A DNA stretch of 64,000 bases from CAZYFH01 sp965197395. GTDB taxonomy: Bacteria > Acidobacteriota > Vicinamibacteria > Vicinamibacterales > UBA8438. The notes below the pieces were generated by a model. It saw nothing but the letters and a program-made list of their open reading frames with translations, was not told where the DNA came from and did not search any database. Of the stretch, positions 35,124-43,879 are shown piece after piece. The stretch's first letter is position 1; each line of letters opens with the position of its first letter. The DNA is taken from NCBI GenBank assembly GCA_965197395.1, contig CBDANB010000006.1, positions 1 to 64,000 on the forward strand, in the 5' to 3' direction. Both the position numbers and the translations under genes were made by a program.

Positions 35124-35858
35124 GTTCCTGTAAGTATCCCCCGGCAAAGCCGGGGGCTTTAGTTGTGAGCCGCTCAAAGCGGCTGACGTGACCGCTGCGC
35201 GGTCACTTGAGCCACCTGACGGTGGCGGCTCTAGTCCAACGGCAACTGATCCAGCCGCCGATCCTCTCGCTCCTGCTGCTGGAGTTCATCACGGCCCACC
35301 GTCGAGACAAAATACCCGCGCGCCCAGAAGTGCTGCCCCACGAAGTTCCGGGACCGCCCCGCAAACTCCCGAGCGATGTGGATCGCGCTCTTCCCCTTGA
35401 GATACCCGATCACCTGCGCCACCGAGTACTTCGGGGGGATCGACACCAACATGTGGACGTGGTTCATCACGGCCCACCGTCGAGCACCCGCGCGCCCAGA
35501 GTGCTGCCCACGAAGTTCAAACTCCCCATCGCGCTCTTCCCCTTGAGATACCCGATCACCTGCGCGAGTGCTTCGATCGACACCAACATGTGGACGTGGT
35601 CCGCAGATGCACCTCGCACCTCGCCCAGCTGCTGCCGGACGCCTCCATACATCGCTTTCTTCCGGTACTTCGGAATGAACACTACGTGATACTGGCAGTG
35701 CCATTTCGTATGATTGAGACTTCGGTACGTCGTCATGAGGACTCCTTCTCGTGATGCTTGTGCGGCTCACGGGAAGGAGTTTCCTCACGCGACTCCCGGA
35801 TACGTCAAACGCTGCTGGCCGCCCCGGCAAAGCCGGGGGGTCTCCCACGGCAACTAGC
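35124..35858. mobile_element. IS200/IS605-type element inserted in the kinase-like gene
   Basis: Interrupts the kinase-like gene. Both ends carry the hairpin CCCCGGCAAAGCCGGGG (35133-35150 and about 35822-35840), as expected for the subterminal palindromes used by Y1 transposases. Between 35160 and 35225, downstream of the transposase, three more stem-loops occur (GCCGCTCAAAGCGGC, GTGACCGCTGCGCGGTCAC, GCCACCTGACGGTGGC). Exact ends are estimated from where kinase sequence stops and resumes. Confidence 0.75.
35231..35736 (-). pseudogene. IS200-type transposase TnpA, degraded with internal duplication
   Basis: The start MTTYRSLNHTKWHCQYHVVFIPKYRKKAMYGG is a typical TnpA N-terminus. The HUH motif appears twice: DHVHMLVSI in a first, gapped copy (35467-35600) and NHVHMLVSIPPKYSVAQVIGYLKGKS in a second, better copy (35286-35466) that continues to QHFWARGYFVSTVGRDE. 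The segment after VGRDE that normally carries the catalytic tyrosine is shortened (goes straight to LQQQEREDRRLDQL). The first copy ends at a stop after VLDGGP. The transposase is thus very unlikely to be active. Confidence 0.8.
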
Positions 35859-36627
35859 GCCTTCGCGAGCGCGCGTCGGACCACGGCGTCGAGGTCCTCC
35901 GGAATGCTCGGATCGATCTCGCTCGGCTCGCGTGGCCGTGTGTCCAGGACACTCGCCAGCGTGGACTCCACGCTCCCTCTGCGAAACGCGGTGACGCCAG
36001 TGAGCATCTCGTACAGGACCGCCCCGAGCGAGAAGAGGTCGGAGCGCTCGTCGACGGCGTCACCGCGGGCCTGCTCCGGGGAGACGTAGGCAACGGTGTC
36101 CAGCGCGACCGCAGCGTCCGATTCGGCACGGGCGGCCGCCGGATGACGCAGTCGGCCACCGCGGGTCCACGCCGACAGCCCGGCCTCGAGCAGCTTGGCG
36201 TTGCCCTTTGGGCTGACCCGAATCGTCTCGGGGCGCACGTCACCGTGCACGAGCCCGTGCGCGTGCACTTCGGCGAGCGCATCGGCGAGCTGGATTCCGA
36301 GATCGACGGTGGCGCGCACATGTTGTGGCCCGGCGGCCATGACCTGAGCGAGCGTCTCACCCGGCACGAACTCGATGGCGAGGTACGGTGCGTCGCCGCT
36401 GTCCCCGACATCGAACACCGTGGCAAGATTCGGGTGTGAGAGCGACGCGGCCTGCCGCGCGGCGGTCAGGAATCGTTCGCGGCGTGCACCCGGCTCCGCC
36501 AACTCAGCAGGTGCCACCTTGATGAGCACGGTCCGTCCGTGAACCGTGTCGCGCGCGCGGTAAGCTCGCCAGAGACCACCGCCCGCGGCCTCCGCGATGA
36601 GGTTGAAGTGGTCGAGCTTGCCAATCG

Positions 36628-37365
36628 TCATTTGCGTGGCTTTGACGGCCGCAATTCGATTCGGCTGGGCAGGCTCCGAGTCTCGTGGCTCAGCAGATCG
36701 ATGACGGTCCGGGCGACGTCCGTGGCCGTCAGCTTCCACGGGGCGGCCGCATGTCGGTCGCCACCGGCGAACGCGGTGCCAACCGAGCCGGGCGCCACCA
36801 CACTCACCCGAATATCGTCATGCCGGAGCTCCTGCATCAGGGCCAACGTGAACGCGTCGAGGCCAGCCTTCGACGCACAGTAGGCCGCACCTGTGGCGAA
36901 CGGGTGGCTCCCCGCCAAACTGCTGATGTTGACGATCCAGCCACTACCCCGCTGACGCATGAGCGGGATTGCCGCGCGGCAGCAATAGAAGACGGCGTTC
37001 AGGTTCGTCTCGATTACCTCACGCCACGCGTCGCCAGACAGGGTCGCGACGTCCTCGAAGCGTCCGACCCCGGCGTTGTTGATCAGCACATCGATGCCGT
37101 CGAACCTGTCGATGGTGGTGCGGACGGCGCGCTCGGACGTCGACTCCTCGCGCAGGTCGCCTCGAGCGATCGCGACCCTATCGGCCGCGCCCGAGCCGAG
37201 CGCCGCCAGACGCGTGTGAGCGTCGGACAACGCCGCCTGGTCTCGGCCGGACACGACGACCATCGCGCCGCCCGCAACGAGCGCCTCGGCGACGGCAAAA
37301 CCGATGCCTCGCGACCCGCCGGTCACGAGGGCGACCTTGCCCGAGAACCGCGAAGTATCGGCCAC
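36628..37365 (-). CDS. Short-chain dehydrogenase/reductase
   Basis: 245-residue classical SDR. Cofactor loop VALVTGGSRGIGFAV at about 10-24, NNAGVGRFEDVATL at about 91, catalytic Ser in IVNISSLAGSHPF, and the Tyr-x3-Lys pair in AAYCASKAGLDAF at about 159. The arginine in SGRDQ after the second strand suggests NADPH. Resembles FabG/3-ketoacyl reductases but the specific substrate cannot be told. Its stop overlaps the kinase-like gene start (ATGA). Confidence 0.88.
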   Translation of the reverse strand: MADTSRFSGKVALVTGGSRGIGFAVAEALVAGGAMVVVSGRDQAALSDAHTRLAALGSGAADRVAIARGDLREESTSERAVRTTIDRFDGIDVLINNAGVGRFEDVATLSGDAWREVIETNLNAVFYCCRAAIPLMRQRGSGWIVNISSLAGSHPFATGAAYCASKAGLDAFTLALMQELRHDDIRVSVVAPGSVGTAFAGGDRHAAAPWKLTATDVARTVIDLLSHETRSLPSRIELRPSKPRK

Positions 37366-37393
37366 TGGACCGCACTAGAATACCGCGAGCTTC

Positions 37394-38242
37394 ATGCCGG
37401 TCGTAGCCATCGTCGGATCGGGCACGCTCGGCGGAGCGATCGCGCACGCGATCGCGACGCGCGACAGGTTTCGCGAGGTGCGGTTGATCGACGAAGCGCG
37501 CGACATTGCCGCCGGCACGGCACTCGATATTCAGCAAGCGGCGCCAGTCGAGAGTTTTCGGACCCTAGTCAGCGCGTCCGGTGACGTCGCGGCGGCGGCG
37601 GATGCGGACGTGGTCATCCTCGCGGGACCGGCAGGCGGAGACGACACGGACTACGCGGCTGACGCCGGACTCGCACTGATCGAACGGATAGCCAGTGGCC
37701 GTCGGTGTCCTGTCCTCGTCTGCGCCGGCGCCTCGCATCGCAGCCTCGTCGAGCGCGGGGTGCGGGAGCTCGGCGTGCCCCGCCGGGGACTGTTCGGTTC
37801 GGCACCGGAGGCGCTACGCGCCGCGCTGCGGGCCATCCTGGCTCTCGACGTTGGATGTGCAGCGTCGGACGTGGCGCTCACGGTCCTCGGGATCCCGCCG
37901 CGGCACACCGTCGTGCCGTGGAGCCAGGCGACGGTCGCCGGATTGAGCCTCGAGCAGCGGCTGCCGGTGGCCCAACTCGCGCGCGTCCGCGAACGAACGA
38001 CGCTGCTCTGGCCGCCAGGGCCGTACGCACTCGCCGCTGCCGCCGGACGAGTTGCGGCATCCCTCATTGACCGCACTGTCCTTACGCCCGCCTGCTTCGC
38101 CGTACTCGACGGGGAGCTCGGCATGTCCCGCCGGGCGGCGGCCGTCCCGGTCGAGCTCGATACGCTCGGCATTGCGCGCGTCGTCGAACCCGTGCTCAGC
38201 ACACACGAGCGGGTACAGTTCGACAACGCGCTGAGAGACTAG
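37394..38242 (+). CDS. Malate/lactate dehydrogenase-like protein lacking the catalytic histidine
   Basis: 282 residues with the LDH/MDH fold. The glycine loop VAIVGSGTLGGAIAHAIA starts the protein and LIDEARDIAAGTALDIQQAAP follows in the usual place. At the position of the catalytic GGHGDTMVP block it reads GIPPRHTVVPWSQATVAG, so the proton-relay His is replaced by Pro (a shifted His is nearby). Several substrate-binding arginines are also not evident. It is somewhat short (about 310 is usual). Probably a degenerate paralogue with a changed or lost activity. Its stop codon lies in the first copy of a 121-bp duplication shared with the end of lipB. Confidence 0.72.
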   Translation: MPVVAIVGSGTLGGAIAHAIATRDRFREVRLIDEARDIAAGTALDIQQAAPVESFRTLVSASGDVAAAADADVVILAGPAGGDDTDYAADAGLALIERIASGRRCPVLVCAGASHRSLVERGVRELGVPRRGLFGSAPEALRAALRAILALDVGCAASDVALTVLGIPPRHTVVPWSQATVAGLSLEQRLPVAQLARVRERTTLLWPPGPYALAAAAGRVAASLIDRTVLTPACFAVLDGELGMSRRAAAVPVELDTLGIARVVEPVLSTHERVQFDNALRD

Positions 38243-38518
38243 TGCACCGCCGGTCGGCTACACGGCAGGATGGAGTGGAGGGCCGGCCATTCCCGGATCA
38301 CGACGGCGCGATCCGCCGACCGAATATCTCGGCGAAGCACGCGGCCGCCACGTCCGCGATGGCCGCCCCGGCAAAGCCGGGGGGTCTCCCACGGCAACTA
38401 GTGCACCGCCGGTCGGCTACACGGCAGGATGGAGTGGAGGGCCGGCCATTCCCGGATCACGACGGCGCGATCCGCCGACCGAATATCTCGGCGAAGCACG
38501 CGGCCGCCACGTCCGCGA
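38239..38518. repeat. 121-bp direct repeat around an IS200-end hairpin
   Basis: Positions 38239-38359 and 38398-38518 are the same 121-bp sequence, beginning CTAGTGCACCGCCGGTCGGC. Copy 2 includes the last 20 codons of lipB; copy 1 is a non-coding duplicate of them. The 38 bp between (38360-38397) contains CCCCGGCAAAGCCGGGG and GGTCTCCCACGGCAA, identical to one end of the IS200-type element at about 35819-35856. This looks like an IS-end insertion that left a duplicated target, or an assembly artefact. Confidence 0.85.
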
Positions 38519-39119
38519 CCGCTCCGACCGATGGCGGGCAGCGGGTCAATGTCGCCAGCGACGCCACACCCTTGTCGACCAGACCGCACGGACGAATCAG
38601 GCCGAAATAGCCGAGATCGGTGGTGACGTTGAGCGCGAACCCGTGGCTGGTCACCCACCGCGACAGGCGGACGCCGATGGCCCCGAGCTTCTCGTCGCCG
38701 ACCCATACACCAGTCAACCCCGACCGCCGGGTGGCCGCCACACCGAAGCGGGCCGCGGTCCGAATCAGGGTGTCCTCGAGGTCGCGCACGTATCGATGAA
38801 CGTCGCATCGGTCGGGCTTCAGGCTGATCACGGGATAGCCCACGAGCTGGCCCGGGCCGTGATAGGTCACGTCGCCGCCGCGCCGGACGTCGCGGAGCTC
38901 GACGCCTCGGCGCTCCAGCTCTCCGGGGCCCGCCAACACGTTGGCGCGGCTGTGACGCGCCGCGACGCCGAGCGTGATGACGTGCGGATGCTCGAGCAGG
39001 AGGAGGAGGTCCCCCACCTGCCCTGCTTGCCGCTGGCGCACCAGCTGGCGCTGTAGCTCCTCGGCCTCCGCGTAGGGCACGACGCCGAGACGCCGCACCT
39101 CGAGCCGAGGGGCTTGCAC
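38457..39119 (-). CDS. lipB: Octanoyl-[ACP]:protein N-octanoyltransferase LipB
   Basis: Transfers octanoate from acyl carrier protein to the lipoyl domains of E2 subunits, first step of lipoylation. 220 residues with LLLLEHPHVITLG, RRGGDVTYHGPGQLVGYPVI (signature), KLGAIGVRLSRWVTSHGFALNV with the catalytic lysine, and the catalytic cysteine in LIRPCGLVDKG. It lies 13 bp downstream of the E2 gene on the same strand, so the modifier and its substrate are co-transcribed. Its last 20 codons are duplicated downstream. Confidence 0.93.
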   Translation of the reverse strand: MQAPRLEVRRLGVVPYAEAEELQRQLVRQRQAGQVGDLLLLLEHPHVITLGVAARHSRANVLAGPGELERRGVELRDVRRGGDVTYHGPGQLVGYPVISLKPDRCDVHRYVRDLEDTLIRTAARFGVAATRRSGLTGVWVGDEKLGAIGVRLSRWVTSHGFALNVTTDLGYFGLIRPCGLVDKGVASLATLTRCPPSVGAVADVAAACFAEIFGRRIAPS

Positions 39120-39132
39120 CTGGCGACCAACC

Positions 39133-40383
39133 TTAGAGGAGATCCGCGTCGAAGGATTCCAGCTTCGTTTTGACCGTCATCATGAAACGGTCCGCCACCG
39201 CGCCGTCGATCAGACGGTGGTCGAAGCCGAGCGTGAGATAGGCGCGGGACCGTACTTCGATGGTGTCGGCCTCGTCGACGACCACGGGTCGCCGCTCGAC
39301 GGCACCGACACAGAGGATGGCGACTTGCGGCTGGTTGATGATCGGCAGCCCGAAGATCGATCCGAACGCGCCGGGATTGGTGATCGTGAACGTGCCACCC
39401 CGGACGTCATCCGGCACGAGCGTCTTGGATCGTGCACGCTCCGCGAGATCGGCAATGGCGCGGCTCATCTCCACGAGGCTTTTCAGGTTCGCCTCGCGGA
39501 TCACCGGCACGATCAACCCCTGGTCCAGCGCCACTGCGATACCGAGATTCACGTGGGCCGTGTGGATGATGCGCGTGCCATCCTCGCTGAGCGACGCGTT
39601 GATGACCGGCACATCGGCGATCGCCGCTGTGACCGCCTTGGCAATGAACGTTAGGTAGGTCAGCTTGACGCCGTCCCGATCTTCGCTCGCTCGGCGCTGA
39701 TCCCTCAATGTCCTCACGCGGGACAAGTCAACGTCGAACACCGTGTGGACGTGCGCCGCCGTGCGACGACTGAGCACCATGTGCTCCGCGATCTGCCGGC
39801 GCATGACCGACATCTCCTCCAGCCGTGTCCCCGCGTCCACGTCGGTACCGTCGCTCGACGCCGCCGTTGAACCGCGTGAGACCCTGGCTGCCTCAACGTG
39901 CCTAAGCAGATCGCCTCTGGTGACCCGCCCGCCACTCCCGGTGCCGGTCACGCTCTCCACGTCGATGCCGTGCTCGCGGGCCAGCTTGCGTACGACCGGG
40001 GACACGGTTCGACCGCGCGGTCCGGTCGACCGCGGCGTCCCGGCCGACGCGTCCGGCGCCCGCTCCGCACTCGAGATGCTCTGGGGCTGGGAATCCTGAT
40101 GCGGTGGGTCATCGGCGCCATCCGCATCGTCATCGTCAACGTCGGTGCCATCGGCGATCACCGCAACGATGCTCTCGACGGGAACGGTCTCGCCAACCTG
40201 CACCCGCACATCGGCCAGCACCCCCGCCGCTGGCGAAGGCACCTCCGCATCAACTTTGTCCGTCGAAATCTCGAAGAGGGGCTCGTCGCGATGCACTCGG
40301 TCGCCGACGCGTTTGAGCCAACGGACCAGGGTCCCCTCCGCGATTGACTCGCCAAGCTGGGGCATCAGGACGTTGGTCGTCAT
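39133..40383 (-). CDS. Dihydrolipoamide acyltransferase, E2 of a 2-oxoacid dehydrogenase complex
   Basis: 416 residues. Lipoyl domain at 1-78 with the modified lysine at 43 (ISTDKVDAEV), an acidic Pro/Ala-rich linker, the E3-binding domain (VSPVVRKLAREHGIDVESVTGTGSGGRVTRGD) at about 125-160, and the catalytic domain from about 185. The catalytic domain ends with TLGFDHRLIDGAVADRFM (active-site His and Asp). The type (pyruvate, oxoglutarate or branched-chain) cannot be fixed; only one lipoyl domain favours OGDH or BCDH type. E1 and E3 genes are not in the window. Confidence 0.92.
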   Translation of the reverse strand: MTTNVLMPQLGESIAEGTLVRWLKRVGDRVHRDEPLFEISTDKVDAEVPSPAAGVLADVRVQVGETVPVESIVAVIADGTDVDDDDADGADDPPHQDSQPQSISSAERAPDASAGTPRSTGPRGRTVSPVVRKLAREHGIDVESVTGTGSGGRVTRGDLLRHVEAARVSRGSTAASSDGTDVDAGTRLEEMSVMRRQIAEHMVLSRRTAAHVHTVFDVDLSRVRTLRDQRRASEDRDGVKLTYLTFIAKAVTAAIADVPVINASLSEDGTRIIHTAHVNLGIAVALDQGLIVPVIREANLKSLVEMSRAIADLAERARSKTLVPDDVRGGTFTITNPGAFGSIFGLPIINQPQVAILCVGAVERRPVVVDEADTIEVRSRAYLTLGFDHRLIDGAVADRFMMTVKTKLESFDADLL

Positions 40384-40537
40384 GAGTCAGGTTGGACCGT
40401 AGTCGTCTTGGAGGCGAGATCTGAGCCACGACGCCCGTCACGTCGCCTAATCCACTGGGCAGGAGGATGTTACATCGCGGCCGTGATCTGAGATCGAGCA
40501 CCCGTGGGCGCAGCTGATCTGGCCTGATTGTCTCGCC

Positions 40538-40567
40538 TTGCATTCCTAGGAACGTGGTGCCTACAAT
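40538..40567 (+). promoter_or_regulatory. Candidate sigma-70 promoter of the response-regulator gene
   Basis: TTGCAT (40538-40543) and TACAAT (40562-40567) with an 18-bp spacer, ending 23 bp before ATG 40591. This pair is close to the -35/-10 consensus and correctly placed, but no clear Shine-Dalgarno follows, so the transcript would be nearly leaderless. Inference from sequence only. Confidence 0.45.
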
Positions 40568-40911
40568 GCGGGTTCGCTCCCCCTATCTCTATGAGTTTAA
40601 AGATCAAAACTGTTCTGATCACCGACGACGACGAGGGGATGCGCGACACGCTCTGCGCCATCCTCAAGCGCGACTACAAAGTCCTCCTCGCGGCCACGGG
40701 AGAGGAGGCGCTGACCCTCCTCAAGAAGGAGGACCTCGACCTCATGCTCCTCGACGTCCGCCTGCCGGGCATCGGCGGCCTCGAAGTGCTGAAAATCGTA
40801 CGCGAGAACTACAGCCTGGTCGAGGTGATCATGGTCTCGGCGGTGACCGAGGTAGAAGTGGCCGTTCAGGCGATGAAGAACGGCGCCTATCACTACATCA
40901 CGAAAGAATTC

Positions 40912-42340
40912 GGGTCTATCCGGGTTTGCCAAAGACGTTTAGCTGATGCAATGACTTGATTGCTGCATGTAAACACGGGCTTCATTCCCTCTGTTGATTG
41001 CCGTCGACAGGAAGGAGGAGAAGCCCGTGAGCAACCTGAAGTTGCTGCGCACGATCCTACGTCTCAAGAGTCTGAAGGTCACGCATGTTCGGTTCATGCA
41101 TCGCGACACGGAGCTCCATCTGGCGGTCAAGCCGTACAAGAACGGCTGCCGCTGCCCGGCGTGTGGGCGGCGCGGCCGAATCGTGCACCAGACAAGCGAG
41201 CGACGGCGGTGGGAGGATGTGGCGGTCATGGGCCTGCGCATCGTGCTCTGGTATGCCCCGAAAGAGATCCAGTGCCCCACCCATGGGCGCGTGCAGGAGG
41301 AGATCCCCTGGGCGCCGGCCTATGCCCGCGTCACCTACCGCCTGGAGTGGCGCCTCTGCGCCCTGTGCCAGATCATGACGCAGCAGGCGGCGGCCGAGAT
41401 CCTGCGGCTCCCGACCTCGACCCTGTCCAACCTGCTGCACCGAGTCATCACGCGGGTGCGCCACGGGCACAAAATCCGAGGCCTGACCACGCTCGGCGTC
41501 GACGAGATCTCCTACTGCAAGGGCCGCAAGTTCGCCACCCTCGTCTACGACCTGGACCGCGCGCGCGTCCTGTGGGTCGGCCCGGGCAAGGGCCGCGACA
41601 CCATCGATCGCTTCTTCAACGACTGGCTGAGCCCGGGGCAGAAAACGCGGGTCGCCTGGGCCAGTTGCGACATGAGCCCCGCCTATATCGGGGCGATCAC
41701 CGATCACTGTCCCGAGGTCACGCTCGTCCTCGACCGCTTCCATCTCGTCAAAGCGCTAAACCAGGCCGTGGACGAAGTCCGCAAGGAACAGTGGCGGGCT
41801 CTCGACACGCCGGGGCGCAAGGCGATCAAGGGGCTGCGGTGGCTGCTCAGCAGGCACTCCAGACACCGGACCAAGGGCCATACCCGGTTCCTCAATCGCT
41901 TGCGGAACTCCAATCGGCGCATTCATCGCGCCTGGGTGCTCAAGGACGAGTTTGAGCACTTCTGGAACTACCGCTATCGGGCCTCGGCGACGAAGTTCCT
42001 CAGACGCTGGATGACCGCCGCGTTGCGCAGCCGCATCCCGACGTTGCGCACGTTTGTCGGGACACTGCGGACGCACCTCACGCACATCATGGCCTTCATC
42101 GACAGGCCGCTGACGAATGCCGTCGGCGAGGGCTTGAATCGCATTATCAAGATCGTCAAGAACCGGGCGTCCGGTTATCGCCACCTGGACGACTTCGCCG
42201 ACATGATCTACCTGACCGTCGGTGACCTCGATATTCCTGCGCACATTCCCAGCCACTTGCGTACCCTGTGAGCGACGTCAGAATGCCTATGCACCAGCAT
42301 CATCAGCGCATTTCGTTAGTTGGGAAATTCGGATATAGCC
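40912..42340 (+). mobile_element. ISL3-family insertion sequence with 8-bp target duplication
   Basis: About 1.43 kb. Direct repeats AAGAATTC at 40904-40911 and 42341-42348 flank it, the 8 bp expected for ISL3. The ends are imperfect inverted repeats: GGGTCTATCCGGGTTTGCCAA at the left and the complement GGCTATATCCGAATTTCCCAA at the right, 16 of 21 matching. The single transposase gene inside is intact, so insertion may be recent. Confidence 0.92.
41027..42271 (+). CDS. ISL3-family transposase
   Basis: 414 residues from GTG 41027, with AAGGAGGAG seven bases upstream. An N-terminal zinc-finger-like region (GCRCPACGRRGR then IQCPTHGR) is followed by the helix-turn-helix QAAAEILRLPTSTLSNLL. The DDE core has TTLGVDEISYCKGRKF (first Asp), LVLDRFHLVKALN (second Asp) and NAVGEGLNRIIKIVKNRASGYR (Glu). 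No frameshift is visible; probably functional. Confidence 0.93.
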   Translation: MSNLKLLRTILRLKSLKVTHVRFMHRDTELHLAVKPYKNGCRCPACGRRGRIVHQTSERRRWEDVAVMGLRIVLWYAPKEIQCPTHGRVQEEIPWAPAYARVTYRLEWRLCALCQIMTQQAAAEILRLPTSTLSNLLHRVITRVRHGHKIRGLTTLGVDEISYCKGRKFATLVYDLDRARVLWVGPGKGRDTIDRFFNDWLSPGQKTRVAWASCDMSPAYIGAITDHCPEVTLVLDRFHLVKALNQAVDEVRKEQWRALDTPGRKAIKGLRWLLSRHSRHRTKGHTRFLNRLRNSNRRIHRAWVLKDEFEHFWNYRYRASATKFLRRWMTAALRSRIPTLRTFVGTLRTHLTHIMAFIDRPLTNAVGEGLNRIIKIVKNRASGYRHLDDFADMIYLTVGDLDIPAHIPSHLRTL

Positions 42341-43681
42341 AAGAATTCGACTACGACGGGTTGCGCTCGCTCGTGCGCAACGCGTTGGAACACCAAGACT
42401 TGAGCCGCCAGGTCATCTCGCTGAGCGCGCAGGTGGCCGATCAGAACGAGCGCGAGTTCGTCCTCGGCCCCAGCCGCGTCATGCGCGAGATCGTCGATCT
42501 GGCACACAAGGTGGCCAAGCTGCCCGCGACCGTCCTGGTTCTGGGCGAGAGCGGTACCGGCAAGGAACTGCTAGCCCGCCTGCTCCATCGCGAGTCCGGG
42601 CGCGCCGAATCGCCGTTCATCCCGGTGAACCTGGCGGCGATTCCGCGCGACCTTGCCGAGAGCACCCTATTCGGCCACGAGCGCGGCGCGTTCACCGGTG
42701 CGCACAAACAGCAGCTTGGGAAATTCGAGCTCGCGGCGGGGGGGACGCTCTTCCTGGATGAGATAGGCGACCTCGGCCTCGAGTTGCAGGCCAAGTTGCT
42801 GCGGGCCATCCAGGAGGGCGAAATCGAACGGGTTGGCGGCGTCAAGCCCATCAAGACCGACTTCAGGCTGATCGTCGCGACCAACGCAGACCTGGACAAG
42901 CAGGTGCGCGCAGGCAAGTTCCGCGAAGACCTCTTCTATCGCATCAACGTCATCCCGGTGAAAATGCCTCCACTGCGCGACCGGCTCGAGGACCTTCCCG
43001 AACTCGTGCGACTCTTCCTGAGCCGATACAACACCAGGTTTCGGAAGGAGATCAACGGTATCTCGGACGGCGCGCTCGCGGTGCTCAAGGAATACCGATG
43101 GCCAGGCAACATCCGCGAGCTCGAGAACCTGGTCGAGCGGCTTGTCGCCGTCTGCGACAAGGACTGGATAACCGGCGACGATCTGCCCTTCGACTATCAC
43201 CTGGCTCGCATCAGCGCCGACGCCGATCGCAGCGACGACCTCTTGCAGACGGCGTGCGACACGTTCGAGCGCAACTTTATCTTGCGTGCGCTCGAACGGA
43301 TGGACTGGAACGTGTCCGCGGCGTCTCGCTTTCTTGGTGTCCCGCTCAGCACGCTCAAGCACAAGATGGGACGGCTCGAGATCCGCGAGATCGCCAAGCG
43401 CCTTCGACGCGCCTAGCCAGCCTTTTCCCGGTCTGGCCAGGGCTCCCGATGAGTGCCGCTGGTCAATAAATCCGGGTTTCCCAACGCCGCTTTCTGGCCA
43501 ACTTATTGACTACTCCTGGCCCGGAGTTCACGGACCTAGGCATCCCCAACCCAGAGGCCAAAGCGAAATAGGTGCCGAACGTCCCTTGTGGTCCCCATAG
43601 CAGCACCGAATCACCAGGAGTCATCTCGGGTATTCGCCAAGATCCACCGGTCCGTCGCACGCGGGCCGAGCTTTCGAAAGA

Positions 43682-43697
43682 GGGAACGACCGTTGCA
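43682..43697 (+). promoter_or_regulatory. Candidate sigma-54 (-24/-12) promoter of the peptide-maturase operon
   Basis: GGGAACGACCGTTGCA matches the -24/-12 form TGGCACG-N4-TTGCA at 10 of 12 fixed positions, with the GG (43683-43684) and GC (43695-43696) exactly 10 bases apart. It lies in the 460-bp space (43417-43879) between the sigma-54 activator gene and the radical SAM gene, which holds no other gene I can support. Transcription would start near 43708, about 170 bp before ATG 43880. The neighbouring activator makes this site credible. Confidence 0.6.
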
Positions 43698-43879
43698 CAC
43701 ACGTCCGCACACTGGCGTATCCGGTCGTGAGGTTGGGACCGTTGCGAATGGAGCCGAGGCACCGTCCGCCGGAGCTCACCTGCGGGTCGATCTGTGGCCG
43801 GACGACCGCTGCGTCGCAGCGGAACGTGTCGGGATTCGATTGTCCGTCGGCGCAGCACGGCGTCGACCGGGAGAACTAT

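Larger units (their letters stand above)
33917..36631 (-). pseudogene. Ser/Thr kinase-like gene with TPR region, broken by an insertion and a frameshift
   Basis: Start ATG 36631 overlaps the upstream SDR stop (ATGA). The kinase fold reads TVLIKVAPAE (ATP-site Lys), HGLVHGDVRPETI in place of HRDLKPEN, and LLEAGLSAW where DFG should be, then VSPEQARGDAVDERSDLFSLGAVLYEML. Loss of the DFG aspartate suggests a pseudokinase. After RRALAKA the gene is cut by an IS200-type element (about 35124-35858) and resumes with ERFQSAASFAAELRG, a membrane helix (TTVAVIGIGLVWWLAGDVL) and VLPLEFDADASRYYADGLSEDLA. A one-base shift near 34682 moves the rest (RTSGDAVAVELELIDASDG through TPR-like YYRQAVELDPSYAVPYAMIA) into another frame, ending at 33917. 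Confidence 0.85.
40591..43416 (+). pseudogene. NtrC-family sigma-54-dependent response regulator interrupted by ISL3
   Basis: Receiver domain from ATG 40591: acidic pocket LITDDDEGMRD, phospho-acceptor LMLLDVRLPG (Asp at about 55) and HYITKEF (Lys 105). The frame is broken by the ISL3 element after 40911 and resumes at 42349 with DYDGLRSLVRNALEHQDL. The AAA+ domain follows: LGESGTGKELLAR (Walker A), ERGAFTGAHKQ (sigma-54 contact loop), GGTLFLDEIGDL (Walker B), then RLEDLPELVRLFL. A Fis-type helix-turn-helix closes it (NVSAASRFLGVPLSTLKHKMGRL). Joining 40591-40911 to 42349-43416 gives an uninterrupted 462-residue regulator. Natural partner of the histidine kinase at 47352-49157. Confidence 0.93.
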
